A stretch of DNA of 64,000 nucleotides, taken from positions 1 through 64,000 of the forward strand of contig JBBQSD010000018.1 of assembly GCA_038214135.1 (NCBI GenBank), in the 5' to 3' direction. The position numbers were made by a program, and so were the translations under genes. This DNA comes from JANLSE01 sp038214135 (GTDB lineage Bacteria > Chloroflexota > Chloroflexia > Chloroflexales > Roseiflexaceae). Positions 44,150-51,394 of this stretch are shown in pieces. Under the pieces are notes generated by a model, which did no database searches, was not told where the DNA came from, and saw only the letters and a list, made by a program, of their open reading frames with translations. The number at the start of each line of letters is the position of its first letter. The first letter of the stretch is position 1.

Positions 44150-44590
44150 TTGAATACTGCTGCCAAACGGGTCCCGCGCTGGGTACGAATCGTCGCTGGT
44201 CTGGTCGCCCTGCTGAATCTGGCCTATGGGCTGGCGGGCTATCTGGTGCCAGCCAGCATTCTGCCTGGCCTGAACGCCGACACACCGGCAACCCTCAACG
44301 CCGCCCATATCTTCAGTGCCCGTAATGTGGCGATCGGCATTGCGCTCCTGATTGTCTTGATCGTCGGGGTACCGGAGTCGATTGCGATTGTGATGATCAT
44401 CCGCCTGCTCGTCGAAACCCAGGATCTCGTGCTGCAAATCCTTGCGGGAGCGACCCTACCCACGCTTCTGATGCCGATTGTGTTCATGGTGATTGAGCTC
44501 GTCGTTATCGTCACGATGGTGCGGATTGTTGGCACACAACACAATGCTGCCGATGGGCAGGCAACGACCCTTCAGCCGAGCAGCCGATAA
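44150..44590 (+). CDS. Membrane protein with four helices (146 aa)
   Basis: The start is TTG 44150, with AGGAG seven bases upstream. Hydrophobic segments include IVAGLVALLNLAYGLAGYLV, NVAIGIALLIVLIVGV and LMPIVFMVIELVVIVTMV. Not recognised beyond a general DoxX/DUF4267-like layout. It probably belongs to the MarR-controlled plus-strand run. Confidence 0.6.
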   Translation: MNTAAKRVPRWVRIVAGLVALLNLAYGLAGYLVPASILPGLNADTPATLNAAHIFSARNVAIGIALLIVLIVGVPESIAIVMIIRLLVETQDLVLQILAGATLPTLLMPIVFMVIELVVIVTMVRIVGTQHNAADGQATTLQPSSR

Positions 44591-44605
44591 GATTGGAAGA
44601 ACGCG

Positions 44606-44938
44606 ATGCACTACCTCAAACTCACCACGGATGCGGACGGCGAGAGCCATTTTAGCGCCATCCCCATTGAAGAACCCCAGGAGTGGGCAGCGACGAGCAT
44701 CAAATGAGTGCGTGTCGCACCCAATCTGACAAGCGAGCTGCATCCTGAGCCAGCACCAACGCTGGCAACCGCCCTGAGCGGCAGCATCACGATCAGCGCC
44801 TCGGATGGCACACAGCACCAGCTTGCGCCCGGCACGGCAATCCTGTTCCGCGATACGACGGGGCATGGACACACCTTTGCGAATGGGCCAGCCGAAGCAC
44901 TGCTGCTGATCACGCGGCTCGCAGACGCAACCATATAG
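44606..44938 (+). pseudogene. Small cupin-like gene with in-frame TGA
   Basis: From ATG 44606 a frame reads MHYLKLTTDADGESHF and IPIEEPQEWAAT, then a TGA at 44705-44707, then ALSGSITISASDG, GTAILFRDTTGHGHTF and ALLLITRLADATI. The second half has the ISASDG...G...L.RDTTG..H pattern of cupins. One base explains the stop. Alternatively a GTG at 44708 could start a shorter 76-residue protein. Confidence 0.6.
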
Positions 44939-44984
44939 CCAGTGGCGTACGCGCTCCACTGGTGGATGAAGCAGGAGTATGATC

Positions 44985-45407
44985 ATGACCATCACCCCCG
45001 AACACGCAATATCGCTGGTCGCCCCGTTCTATGATGCGCTCAATTGCCCGGCAGAGAAGGACGTCGCAGCCCTGGTGCAACGCAGCACATCAGCGGCATG
45101 GCGATCCTACGCGGGCGAAGATGTGAGCAAGAACCGCGATGCCTTTATTCAACAGGTCATTGGGTTTGGAAAGCTCATCCCAAACCTTACCTGGACTATC
45201 AACGAGATTCTGGTCGCTGGTGATCGGATCATCGTGCGGAGCGCGGCTACTGGTACACCGACTGGCGTGTTTTTCGGTGTACCACACAGTGGTGGCACGT
45301 TTCAGATTATGACAATCGATATCCATACCGTACAGGACGGCATACTCGTCACCGCCTATCACATCGAAGATTGGGCCACGGCTATGCGGCAACTCGCGAC
45401 ACACTAG
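44985..45407 (+). CDS. SnoaL-like / NTF2-fold protein
   Basis: A 140-residue single-domain protein: HAISLVAPFYDALNCPAEK, IPNLTWTINEILVAGDRIIV and VTAYHIEDWATAMRQL, the layout of SnoaL-like ester cyclases. ATG 44985 has AGGAG seven bases upstream; ATG 44979 is directly next to that site. Substrate unknown. Same run as the MarR-linked small genes. Confidence 0.82.
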   Translation: MTITPEHAISLVAPFYDALNCPAEKDVAALVQRSTSAAWRSYAGEDVSKNRDAFIQQVIGFGKLIPNLTWTINEILVAGDRIIVRSAATGTPTGVFFGVPHSGGTFQIMTIDIHTVQDGILVTAYHIEDWATAMRQLATH

Positions 45408-45416
45408 GAGCCTCAC

Positions 45417-45890
45417 ATGGCCAGCGCAACCGAAGCCAAGTCCACATTTACGACGGTTGTACGAACTGTCCCCAGGTTTCCTCTACCGATGGTTGTGTTC
45501 GCCTATCTGCTGCTGCTATTCAATCTGCTCGGGTTGGTGCTGTTCCTGTTCAGCATCAATGGCATTGTGCCTGGGTTGGCTGGTTTGAGCAGTGGCACGG
45601 TGCAGCAACTTTCGTACCGAATTGCTGGTCGCCAGTTGATATCCATCCTTCTTTTTGTCTTTGCTCTCACGTATAAGGATGTCCGTGTCTTTCAGCTCGC
45701 CTGGGCTATGGCGCTCATCCGCGAAATCTCCGATGTAGCAGGGTTTCTCGCTACTGGCGAATCAGTATTCGTGTTGTTGATCATCTACGCTCTCTTCATG
45801 GTGGGCGAGATCGCTGCATTTGTGTATCTCGGGAGGATCGCATCCGGTCACGTGACCAAGTATCTCCCACAGGGGCTGCACATGACGTAA
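45417..45890 (+). CDS. Membrane protein with four helices (157 aa)
   Basis: PMVVFAYLLLLFNLLGLVLF, then three more segments ending FVLLIIYALFMVGEIAAFVYL. The ATG follows the previous stop by ten bases with GGAG between. Not recognised. It likely completes the co-transcribed group of MarR-linked genes. Confidence 0.6.
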   Translation: MASATEAKSTFTTVVRTVPRFPLPMVVFAYLLLLFNLLGLVLFLFSINGIVPGLAGLSSGTVQQLSYRIAGRQLISILLFVFALTYKDVRVFQLAWAMALIREISDVAGFLATGESVFVLLIIYALFMVGEIAAFVYLGRIASGHVTKYLPQGLHMT

Positions 45891-45899
45891 GGAACGCCC

Positions 45900-46100
45900 A
45901 TGCCGACGAGCAAGAACCGCCTGGAAGCCTTGAGCGATGGCATGTTCGCCATCATTCTCACGATCCTGGTGCTGGAGCTACACGTACCACACTTGGTGGA
46001 CGCCAGCATGGCGGCCTTTCTCGTCGGCATGGCCGAGATCGTACCCAAGCTGGTGAGCTTTCTCTTCAGCTTCTTCATCTGTTTTCGATCATTGAAATGA
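45900..46100 (+). pseudogene. TMEM175-like channel gene truncated by an inserted element
   Basis: Reads MPTSKNRLEALSDGMFAII, then LTILVLELHVPHL and PKLVSFLFSFFICFR, the first two helices of TMEM175-family potassium channels, whose marker is the FSDG-like motif (here LSDGMFAI). The frame ends at TGA 46098-46100, one base before the terminal repeat of the element at 46101. After the element (46430-46512) a frame ending PLVVSVVGAAIVVWIARMI could be the lost last helix. AAGGA precedes the ATG. Confidence 0.7.
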
Positions 46101-46366
46101 GGTTCTCCCGCACTTCCCGTAATCAAAGCACAAAATTGGATTTCGCGATGCTGCATGAACGCATCAGTATGCCAAGCCAAAAATCAGATTCACGGGAAGT
46201 GATATTGGTGGCGAACTCCTATTTGCGGAGTCGTAACCTTGGGGATCGACAATTTTACGAGCCAACTTGGAGTGCCACCCTCACTCATGCGGTTCGGTAC
46301 CAGCGAGATGTGGGCAGGATTCGCTCATATATGAGTTCGCCACCAATATCGAAGTGCGGGAGAACC
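46101..46366. mobile_element. MITE-like element (266 bases, no transposase)
   Basis: The perfect 15-base terminal inverted repeats GGTTCTCCCGCACTT (46101-46115) and AAGTGCGGGAGAACC (46352-46366) bound the element. Inside, CACTTCCCGT (46111-46120) pairs with 46192-46201 and an 18-base arm GATATTGGTGGCGAACTC (46201-46218) pairs with 46333-46350, so two nested hairpins form. It contains no reading frame of interest. Clear target duplications were not found. It is probably a non-autonomous derivative of a transposon in this genome. Confidence 0.72.
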
Positions 46367-46533
46367 CAAATTCGATAGTCAAAAACAGCCACGCGGCTTC
46401 ACCGATTACGTCACCAAACTGCCCGTCGCGTACGTTACCCCTGGTTGTTTCTGTTGTTGGAGCAGCAATCGTTGTGTGGATCGCCCGAATGATCCGGGGC
46501 CGTATCGCCTGAGGTTGGCTTGTTTTGGTAGAG

Positions 46534-46571
46534 CAGCGCCAATGCCATGATCATGGCGTTGGCGCTGTTTT
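46534..46571 (+). terminator. Rho-independent terminator
   Basis: A 15-base stem CAGCGCCAATGCCAT / ATGGCGTTGGCGCTG with one G-T pair and the loop GATC, followed by TTTT. It closes the plus-strand run of small genes and overlaps the stop of the minus-strand SDR gene by two bases. Confidence 0.8.
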
Positions 46572-47334
46572 AGAAGGTAATGGTTAGCCCGCCATCAACA
46601 ACCAGGGTGTGGCCAGTGATGTAGCTGCACTCATCGGAGGCGAGAAATAGGGCTGCATTGGCAACTTCCGTTGCCTCACCAGCCCGCCCCAGTGGAATCT
46701 TGCGCTGAGCAATGTACCAGGTTTTGAATGTTTCGGTCTCAAGCCCATCGACTCCATTAATGATCGCCATGGGTGTGCGGATGGCACCCGGTGCCAATGC
46801 ATTGGCCAGTATTCCATATGGTGCTAGTTCGACAGCCAGGCTGCGCGTGAAGGCGGCAACACCACCCTTGCTGGCGGCATAGGCGTTCACATTGGCCTCA
46901 ACAGCGATCGATTGGGTTGAGGAGATGTTCACAATCCGGCCATAACCGGCACGCTGCATGTGCGGCACAACCAGCTTACACAGGATATACTGGGCCTCCA
47001 GATTCACGGCCTGGGTGCGTTGCCATTCTGCCAGGGTGCTCTCCAGAAACGGGACAGTATATTGGAATCCGGCATTGTTGATCAGAATATCGATCCGGCC
47101 ATGGCTGGCAATTGTCTCCTGAACGCAGCGTTCAAGCAATTGATGATCGGTTACATCACCGGCCCAGGGCGTGAAGCTACCCAGTTCTTCCGCAAGCGCT
47201 GCTAAGGCCACCTGATCGAGGGCAATACCGATCACATGGGCACCCTCCTGAACATATCGGCGCGCAATGGCTGCGCCAATCCCCTGGCTTGCCCCGGTAA
47301 CAATCGCCACACGCCCGTTTAGTCGCCCGGCCAT
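46570..47334 (-). CDS. SDR-family dehydrogenase
   Basis: A 254-residue classical short-chain dehydrogenase. Cofactor loop TGASQGIG (residues 13-20), NNAG near 90, the catalytic Ser in NISSTQS and the YAASK pair near 157, and ending TGHTLVVDGGLTITF. Likely an NAD(P)-linked sugar or sugar-acid dehydrogenase from its place. It overlaps the SMP-30 gene by 16 bases and is the last gene of the large catabolic operon. GGAGG stands before ATG 47334. Expected step: oxidation of a free aldose to a lactone, or of a later keto acid. Confidence 0.93.
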   Translation of the reverse strand: MAGRLNGRVAIVTGASQGIGAAIARRYVQEGAHVIGIALDQVALAALAEELGSFTPWAGDVTDHQLLERCVQETIASHGRIDILINNAGFQYTVPFLESTLAEWQRTQAVNLEAQYILCKLVVPHMQRAGYGRIVNISSTQSIAVEANVNAYAASKGGVAAFTRSLAVELAPYGILANALAPGAIRTPMAIINGVDGLETETFKTWYIAQRKIPLGRAGEATEVANAALFLASDECSYITGHTLVVDGGLTITF

Positions 47335-48158
47335 GCATGACCTCCATCAAAGAGCGGTAATCCTGGCCCAAGTTCTGGCAGACTCAGCACCATGCCGCGT
47401 TCCGCCTCGGTGACGACTAACCCAAGGATTCCTGCTGGATCGAAGGCGCAGTTGGTTGGGTTCTGGCCAGGTAGCATGTAGGTTGCAACCGTCGAGCCAT
47501 CTGGCGCAACTGCTTTAATACAGCCAAGGCTATAGATCGCTACATACAACAGTCCATTTGCGCCATAGGCCATTCCATCCGGGCCATCGGTTGTGCCGCC
47601 AACCTCTGCCCATGGGTGCGCCGCGATCCAACAGCATGTAATGGCATCCCAACTGCCCTTCCACAGCCGCTGCCGGTATGTTTCTGCAATCACCAGCGTT
47701 TGGCCGTTATCGCTGAAGGCCAGGCCATTGGGAAAATACATGCCCTCAGCAATTCTGGTGATAGTGCCATTTGGTTGTAGGCAGCAGACATACCCAGCCG
47801 GATGTTCGATATCCGCGCCAGGGCAGGTGAATAGCAGGTTGCCGCGTGCATCAAAGGCCAGATCGTTTGGCATCAGCAGCGGCATATGATCGATGGTGGC
47901 CGCTATCGTTGCACCAGTAGCCTCTGGCAAACTGTAGCGTCGTAGCTCGCTTCGGCCTGCATCACAGACCCAGGCTCGCCCGTTGTGATCAATGGCCATT
48001 CCGTTCGGCTGCCCACCACATGCTCGGCGTGTGAGCCCATTGCGATTCCACCGACTGAGCATCCCACCCTCGAGTTCAACCAGCCACAGGCTACCATCAG
48101 GCGCGAACGCTGGCCCTTCTGGAAAGGCCAGTTGCTCGCAGAGTATGTCAATCCACAT
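47319..48158 (-). CDS. SMP-30/gluconolactonase-family lactonase
   Basis: A 279-residue six-bladed propeller. FPEGPAFAPDGSLWLVE holds the metal-binding glutamate (Glu14), GQPNGMAIDHNGRAWVCD and YFPNGLAFSDNGQTLVI hold Asn ligands, and GPDGMAYGANGLLYVAI holds the fourth ligand Asp. All four ligand positions appear intact. These enzymes open aldonolactones to aldonates. It stands between an enolase-superfamily gene and the SDR in one operon, which fits an oxidative sugar pathway. Confidence 0.92.
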   Translation of the reverse strand: MWIDILCEQLAFPEGPAFAPDGSLWLVELEGGMLSRWNRNGLTRRACGGQPNGMAIDHNGRAWVCDAGRSELRRYSLPEATGATIAATIDHMPLLMPNDLAFDARGNLLFTCPGADIEHPAGYVCCLQPNGTITRIAEGMYFPNGLAFSDNGQTLVIAETYRQRLWKGSWDAITCCWIAAHPWAEVGGTTDGPDGMAYGANGLLYVAIYSLGCIKAVAPDGSTVATYMLPGQNPTNCAFDPAGILGLVVTEAERGMVLSLPELGPGLPLFDGGHAWPGD

Positions 48159-48184
48159 TGTGGCCCTTTCATGGAATGATAACG

Positions 48185-49345
48185 CTATCCAATCCGAAAA
48201 TGAGCGATCAGGTCGCTTGGTAATTCGAGCCCAATTCCGGCTGTAGTTGGCAGTGCAACCGCTCCCTGGTGAACAGGAATGCCAACCTCACGCAGTGCCC
48301 GCCGCAGTGGCGACCAGTAGATCTGGGCGGCAACATATTCATAGATTGGCGTGATTGCCGAGGCTGCTGCCAGATGAACGTTGGCTGCTGCCAGCACGTC
48401 GGTGCCCCAATTGCCAGGGCAAACCAGAACACCACGCGAATGCGCCAATGCGATAACATGCACAGCCTCGCTCAACCCGCCACATGTTGTCGGATAGGGT
48501 TGGGCAACCAGAATACCACCGCGATCAATCAGATCCAGAAACTCCCAGCGCGTCACGCTATGCTCGCCAGCCGCAATGCGGATCGGTGAGCGGGCAGACA
48601 ATTTGGCATATGCATCAAGTGCATCGATCGGAAAGGGTGTTTCGAGGAAGAAGATGTCGAACTCGGCCATCTGTTCGATCACCCGTACTGCGGTGCCGAC
48701 ATCATTCCACAGATAGCCGACATCCACACACAGGATTCGATCCGGCCCCATTACTGCACGTGCTCGGCGGGCCAGTTCGATGATTGTTGCTGGTGTTGAG
48801 CGTAATGGTTCGATCTTCACAGCCCGAAAACCAGCATCGCAGACCGCACGAACCTTCTCGATCTGTTCGTTCAACACACTATCGGCATCCCAATTGGCCG
48901 AAACGATTGTACAATATGGGATAACCTCGCGAACATGTGCCTCGCCAACCATCTGAAACTCACTGCGCTCAGTGCCGCCAAGCAACTGATAGACGGGCCG
49001 CTCAAGCAGCTTCCCAAACAGATCCCAGAGTGCGACCTCGGCTGCACCAATACAGATCACCGCCCAGCCCCGCCGACTGGCGTGCATCAGGCTTTGGTAC
49101 AGCTTCTCGCGCAGCCGCTGTGGAGTAACAATATCCTCACCGATCAGCAGCTGGCCAAACAGCGAATCTGGCCCATTGAGTACTGCTTTCGCCACACCGG
49201 GTGGAACCGCAAACAGTTCTGCTAAGCCTATCAGGCCACTATCAGTGTGGATGTGCAGGAAGGGCCGCGCCGCGATCCAATCATCAACCGGCTGATCGGG
49301 CCGTGGGTCGCCAAGCACAATAATTTCGGTATTGGTGATCTTCAT
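48185..49345 (-). CDS. Enolase-superfamily (MR/MLE) enzyme, copy A
   Basis: A 386-residue TIM-barrel enzyme with a capping domain. Metal ligands are visible in order: Asp in VDVGYLWND, Glu in FFLETPFP, Glu in IAAGEHSVTRWEF. The KxK-like basic motif reads AVKIEPLR. At the place of the general-base histidine of mandelate-racemase-type members (PHCW in copy B) it has VCPGNWGTD, so that histidine is absent and the reaction may differ. Probable acid-sugar dehydratase or cycloisomerase. It lies 25 bases upstream of copy B in map order, 26 bases before the lactonase gene. Confidence 0.88.
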   Translation of the reverse strand: MKITNTEIIVLGDPRPDQPVDDWIAARPFLHIHTDSGLIGLAELFAVPPGVAKAVLNGPDSLFGQLLIGEDIVTPQRLREKLYQSLMHASRRGWAVICIGAAEVALWDLFGKLLERPVYQLLGGTERSEFQMVGEAHVREVIPYCTIVSANWDADSVLNEQIEKVRAVCDAGFRAVKIEPLRSTPATIIELARRARAVMGPDRILCVDVGYLWNDVGTAVRVIEQMAEFDIFFLETPFPIDALDAYAKLSARSPIRIAAGEHSVTRWEFLDLIDRGGILVAQPYPTTCGGLSEAVHVIALAHSRGVLVCPGNWGTDVLAAANVHLAAASAITPIYEYVAAQIYWSPLRRALREVGIPVHQGAVALPTTAGIGLELPSDLIAHFRIG

Positions 49346-49370
49346 GGCATTCTTTGTTCAGCCGAGCAGG

Positions 49371-50543
49371 CTATTCACGCACCCGATACTTCTCAATGGC
49401 AGCATAGTTCAGTTCAATCCCCAGCCCTGGCCGTTGTGGGAGCGGAATAGCGCCATTGATCATATGCAGTTCATCGGCAATCAATTCACGACGCAGTGCC
49501 GATTCGGAGAGTGCGGCTGGCAAGAATTCGACATAGGGGCAACAAGCGCTGGCGGCGGCAAGATGTGCGCTCGCCGCAATACCGATGCCCGTCTTCCAGC
49601 AATGCGGAACCACAAGCCGCCCACGGTCGGCGGCAATCTGGCATACTTTGCGCGCTTCGGTGAAACCACCAACGCGGCCCACGTCTGGTTGCAACACATC
49701 CAGCATGCCGCGATCAGCCAGATCCAGAAATTCCCAGTGGGTATTCTGCCATTCGCCTGCTGCAATCCGAATTGGCGAGTGCTGGTGCAGAAAGGCATAG
49801 CCCGCCAGATCGTCGATATCGATTGGTGTTTCGAGAAAGAAGAGATCGAATGGTTCAAGCTGCTTGATGATCCGTAGCGCAGTATGGGCAGTATCCCAGG
49901 CATAAGCGACATCAACCATCAGGGTAAATGCTGATCCAACCAACTCCCGGCATGCCGCTACAATCTCGATCACATGCTCATCGCGCTCCTGGAGGCCATT
50001 ATGTGAATACGGGCCATTAATGCAGATTTCCAGTTTGGCAGCCTGGAAACCGGCAGTGCGGGCCTGGCCAAGCTTTTCCAGCAGCGATGCGCGGTATTCC
50101 GCCAGCGTGTGGCCGGTTGGCAGTAGTGACGCATAGGGCACAATCTGTTCTTTCACAGCTCCGCCAAGCAGGCTATGAATCGGAACACCAAGTGCCTTGC
50201 CTTTAATATCCCATAGTGCCATGTCGAGCGCACCAAGCGCACAAATCAACGCGCCGCGTCGGCCTGTCATTTTGGAGGCACTATAGAGTTTCTGCCAGAG
50301 TGCCTCGGGCTGCATTGGGTCGGCACCAAGCAGCAGTTCTTCGAGCCCGACTCCCATGATATGGGTGCCACGGGCGCGAATGCATTCGCGGGCAACCCAT
50401 GGATTCGTGTCGGTTTCGCCAATTCCGGTAATGCCTTCGTCGGTGTGGATCTCAACCACCAGATTATCCTGGGCCGATGAGCACGCCTCGACATCATAAT
50501 CCGGCACCAGCAGAACATGGCAATCAATATGGGTGATCTTCAT
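49371..50543 (-). CDS. Enolase-superfamily (MR/MLE) acid-sugar dehydratase, copy B
   Basis: A 390-residue enzyme with the full set: AAKLEICING (basic motif), MVDVAYAWD (metal Asp), FFLETPIDI and IAAGEWQNTHWEFL (metal Glu pair), and the general base in VVPHCWKTGIG. The N-terminal cap domain (HTDEGITGIGET) is normal. It most resembles mandelate-racemase-type dehydratases that convert an aldonate to a 2-keto-3-deoxy acid. Together with copy A it forms a pair that shares about the same length but not the histidine. It precedes copy A in the operon. Confidence 0.9.
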   Translation of the reverse strand: MKITHIDCHVLLVPDYDVEACSSAQDNLVVEIHTDEGITGIGETDTNPWVARECIRARGTHIMGVGLEELLLGADPMQPEALWQKLYSASKMTGRRGALICALGALDMALWDIKGKALGVPIHSLLGGAVKEQIVPYASLLPTGHTLAEYRASLLEKLGQARTAGFQAAKLEICINGPYSHNGLQERDEHVIEIVAACRELVGSAFTLMVDVAYAWDTAHTALRIIKQLEPFDLFFLETPIDIDDLAGYAFLHQHSPIRIAAGEWQNTHWEFLDLADRGMLDVLQPDVGRVGGFTEARKVCQIAADRGRLVVPHCWKTGIGIAASAHLAAASACCPYVEFLPAALSESALRRELIADELHMINGAIPLPQRPGLGIELNYAAIEKYRVRE

Positions 50544-50590
50544 CGGCGTACAACCTTTTGCTCATGAGCGGGCGGAAGCTTATTATTAAG

Positions 50591-50653
50591 CGAACAACCG
50601 AACAAGCGAACAAGCGAACATAGATGCTGCCTTGTTCTTTTGTTCTTTTGTTC
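50591..50653. repeat. Octamer repeats forming a loose hairpin
   Basis: About three units related to CGAACAAG (50591-50620) and three units of TTGTTCTT (50632-50653) are mutually complementary, so the spacer between the dioxygenase and enolase genes can fold into a GAAC/GTTC stem. It may shape relative expression inside the operon or be a slippage product. Confidence 0.5.
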
Positions 50654-50667
50654 AGGGTTCTTGGTTC

Positions 50668-51384
50668 TTATAACTCAGGCACGTACATATGCAGATCACG
50701 CCCTGGCATTTTGTAACCAAGCAATTGCAGGCGTTGCTCACTAGCTCCCTCGATTGCTTGCCAGGGCAACTCGGTTTCGGCCCCATAGCGCTTTAACCAC
50801 CAGTAGCCATAGTAGATATAGATGCCACGCCGCAACTCATCAGTATCGTTTCGCCCGCCTGTATGCCAGATGGCACCATTAATGAACACCGCATCGCCTG
50901 GTTTCGCATAGGCTGCAACCTCATTGGGCAGCGGCTCGTGCTCATTCGCGGAAGGCAGATTGGTGCCGAAGTGGGATTTGGGCACGACCCGTGTTGGCCC
51001 ACGGGCTTCGTTCATCTCATCCAGGTAGACAATCACATTCATGGTTAGCGGGTTATCGCCAGGGAACGCAAAATCGCGATGCCAACTGCGCTCTGGTGCC
51101 TGGCTGCGCGGCCCATGCCGCAAGAAATCGTAACTCAATAATTGCGCCTGCGAACCAAAAACGGCGCGCACCCGATCAATAATGGCAGGGTGTTCAACCA
51201 GATCAAGGAAGGTCTTGTGCTGCAACAGTTTATGGGTTGGCAGACGAATGCCGCTCGGTTTCTCAACCGCCCAAACCCGTTCATATTCCGCTGTTATGAA
51301 TGTCAGTTCGTCCTTGTTCAGCACGCCGGGCACCTGTAAATAGCCTTGCTCCAAAAAGAACGCCTTCTCATCGGGAGTAATCAT
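50668..51384 (-). CDS. Phytanoyl-CoA dioxygenase (PhyH)-family enzyme
   Basis: A 238-residue Fe(II)/2-oxoglutarate-type oxygenase. The iron ligands are in place: His102 and Asp104 (RSWHRDF) and His174 (AIWHTGG), with an Arg at 185-186 for 2-oxoglutarate. ATG 51384 lies ten bases after the glycosidase stop. The setting inside a sugar-catabolic operon is unusual; a role in hydroxylation or oxidative cleavage of a modified sugar or aglycone is possible. Alternatives: quorum- or osmolyte-related hydroxylase. Substrate unknown. Confidence 0.88.
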   Translation of the reverse strand: MITPDEKAFFLEQGYLQVPGVLNKDELTFITAEYERVWAVEKPSGIRLPTHKLLQHKTFLDLVEHPAIIDRVRAVFGSQAQLLSYDFLRHGPRSQAPERSWHRDFAFPGDNPLTMNVIVYLDEMNEARGPTRVVPKSHFGTNLPSANEHEPLPNEVAAYAKPGDAVFINGAIWHTGGRNDTDELRRGIYIYYGYWWLKRYGAETELPWQAIEGASEQRLQLLGYKMPGRDLHMYVPEL

Positions 51385-51394
51385 TGCTCTTCTC

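Noticed and set aside
46101..46366. Protein-coding gene inside the MITE-like element
   Set aside because: Frames cross the inverted arms and show no ribosome site or motif.
50591..50653. Possible CRISPR-like repeat array
   Set aside because: Repeat units are 8 bases and contiguous, without spacers.
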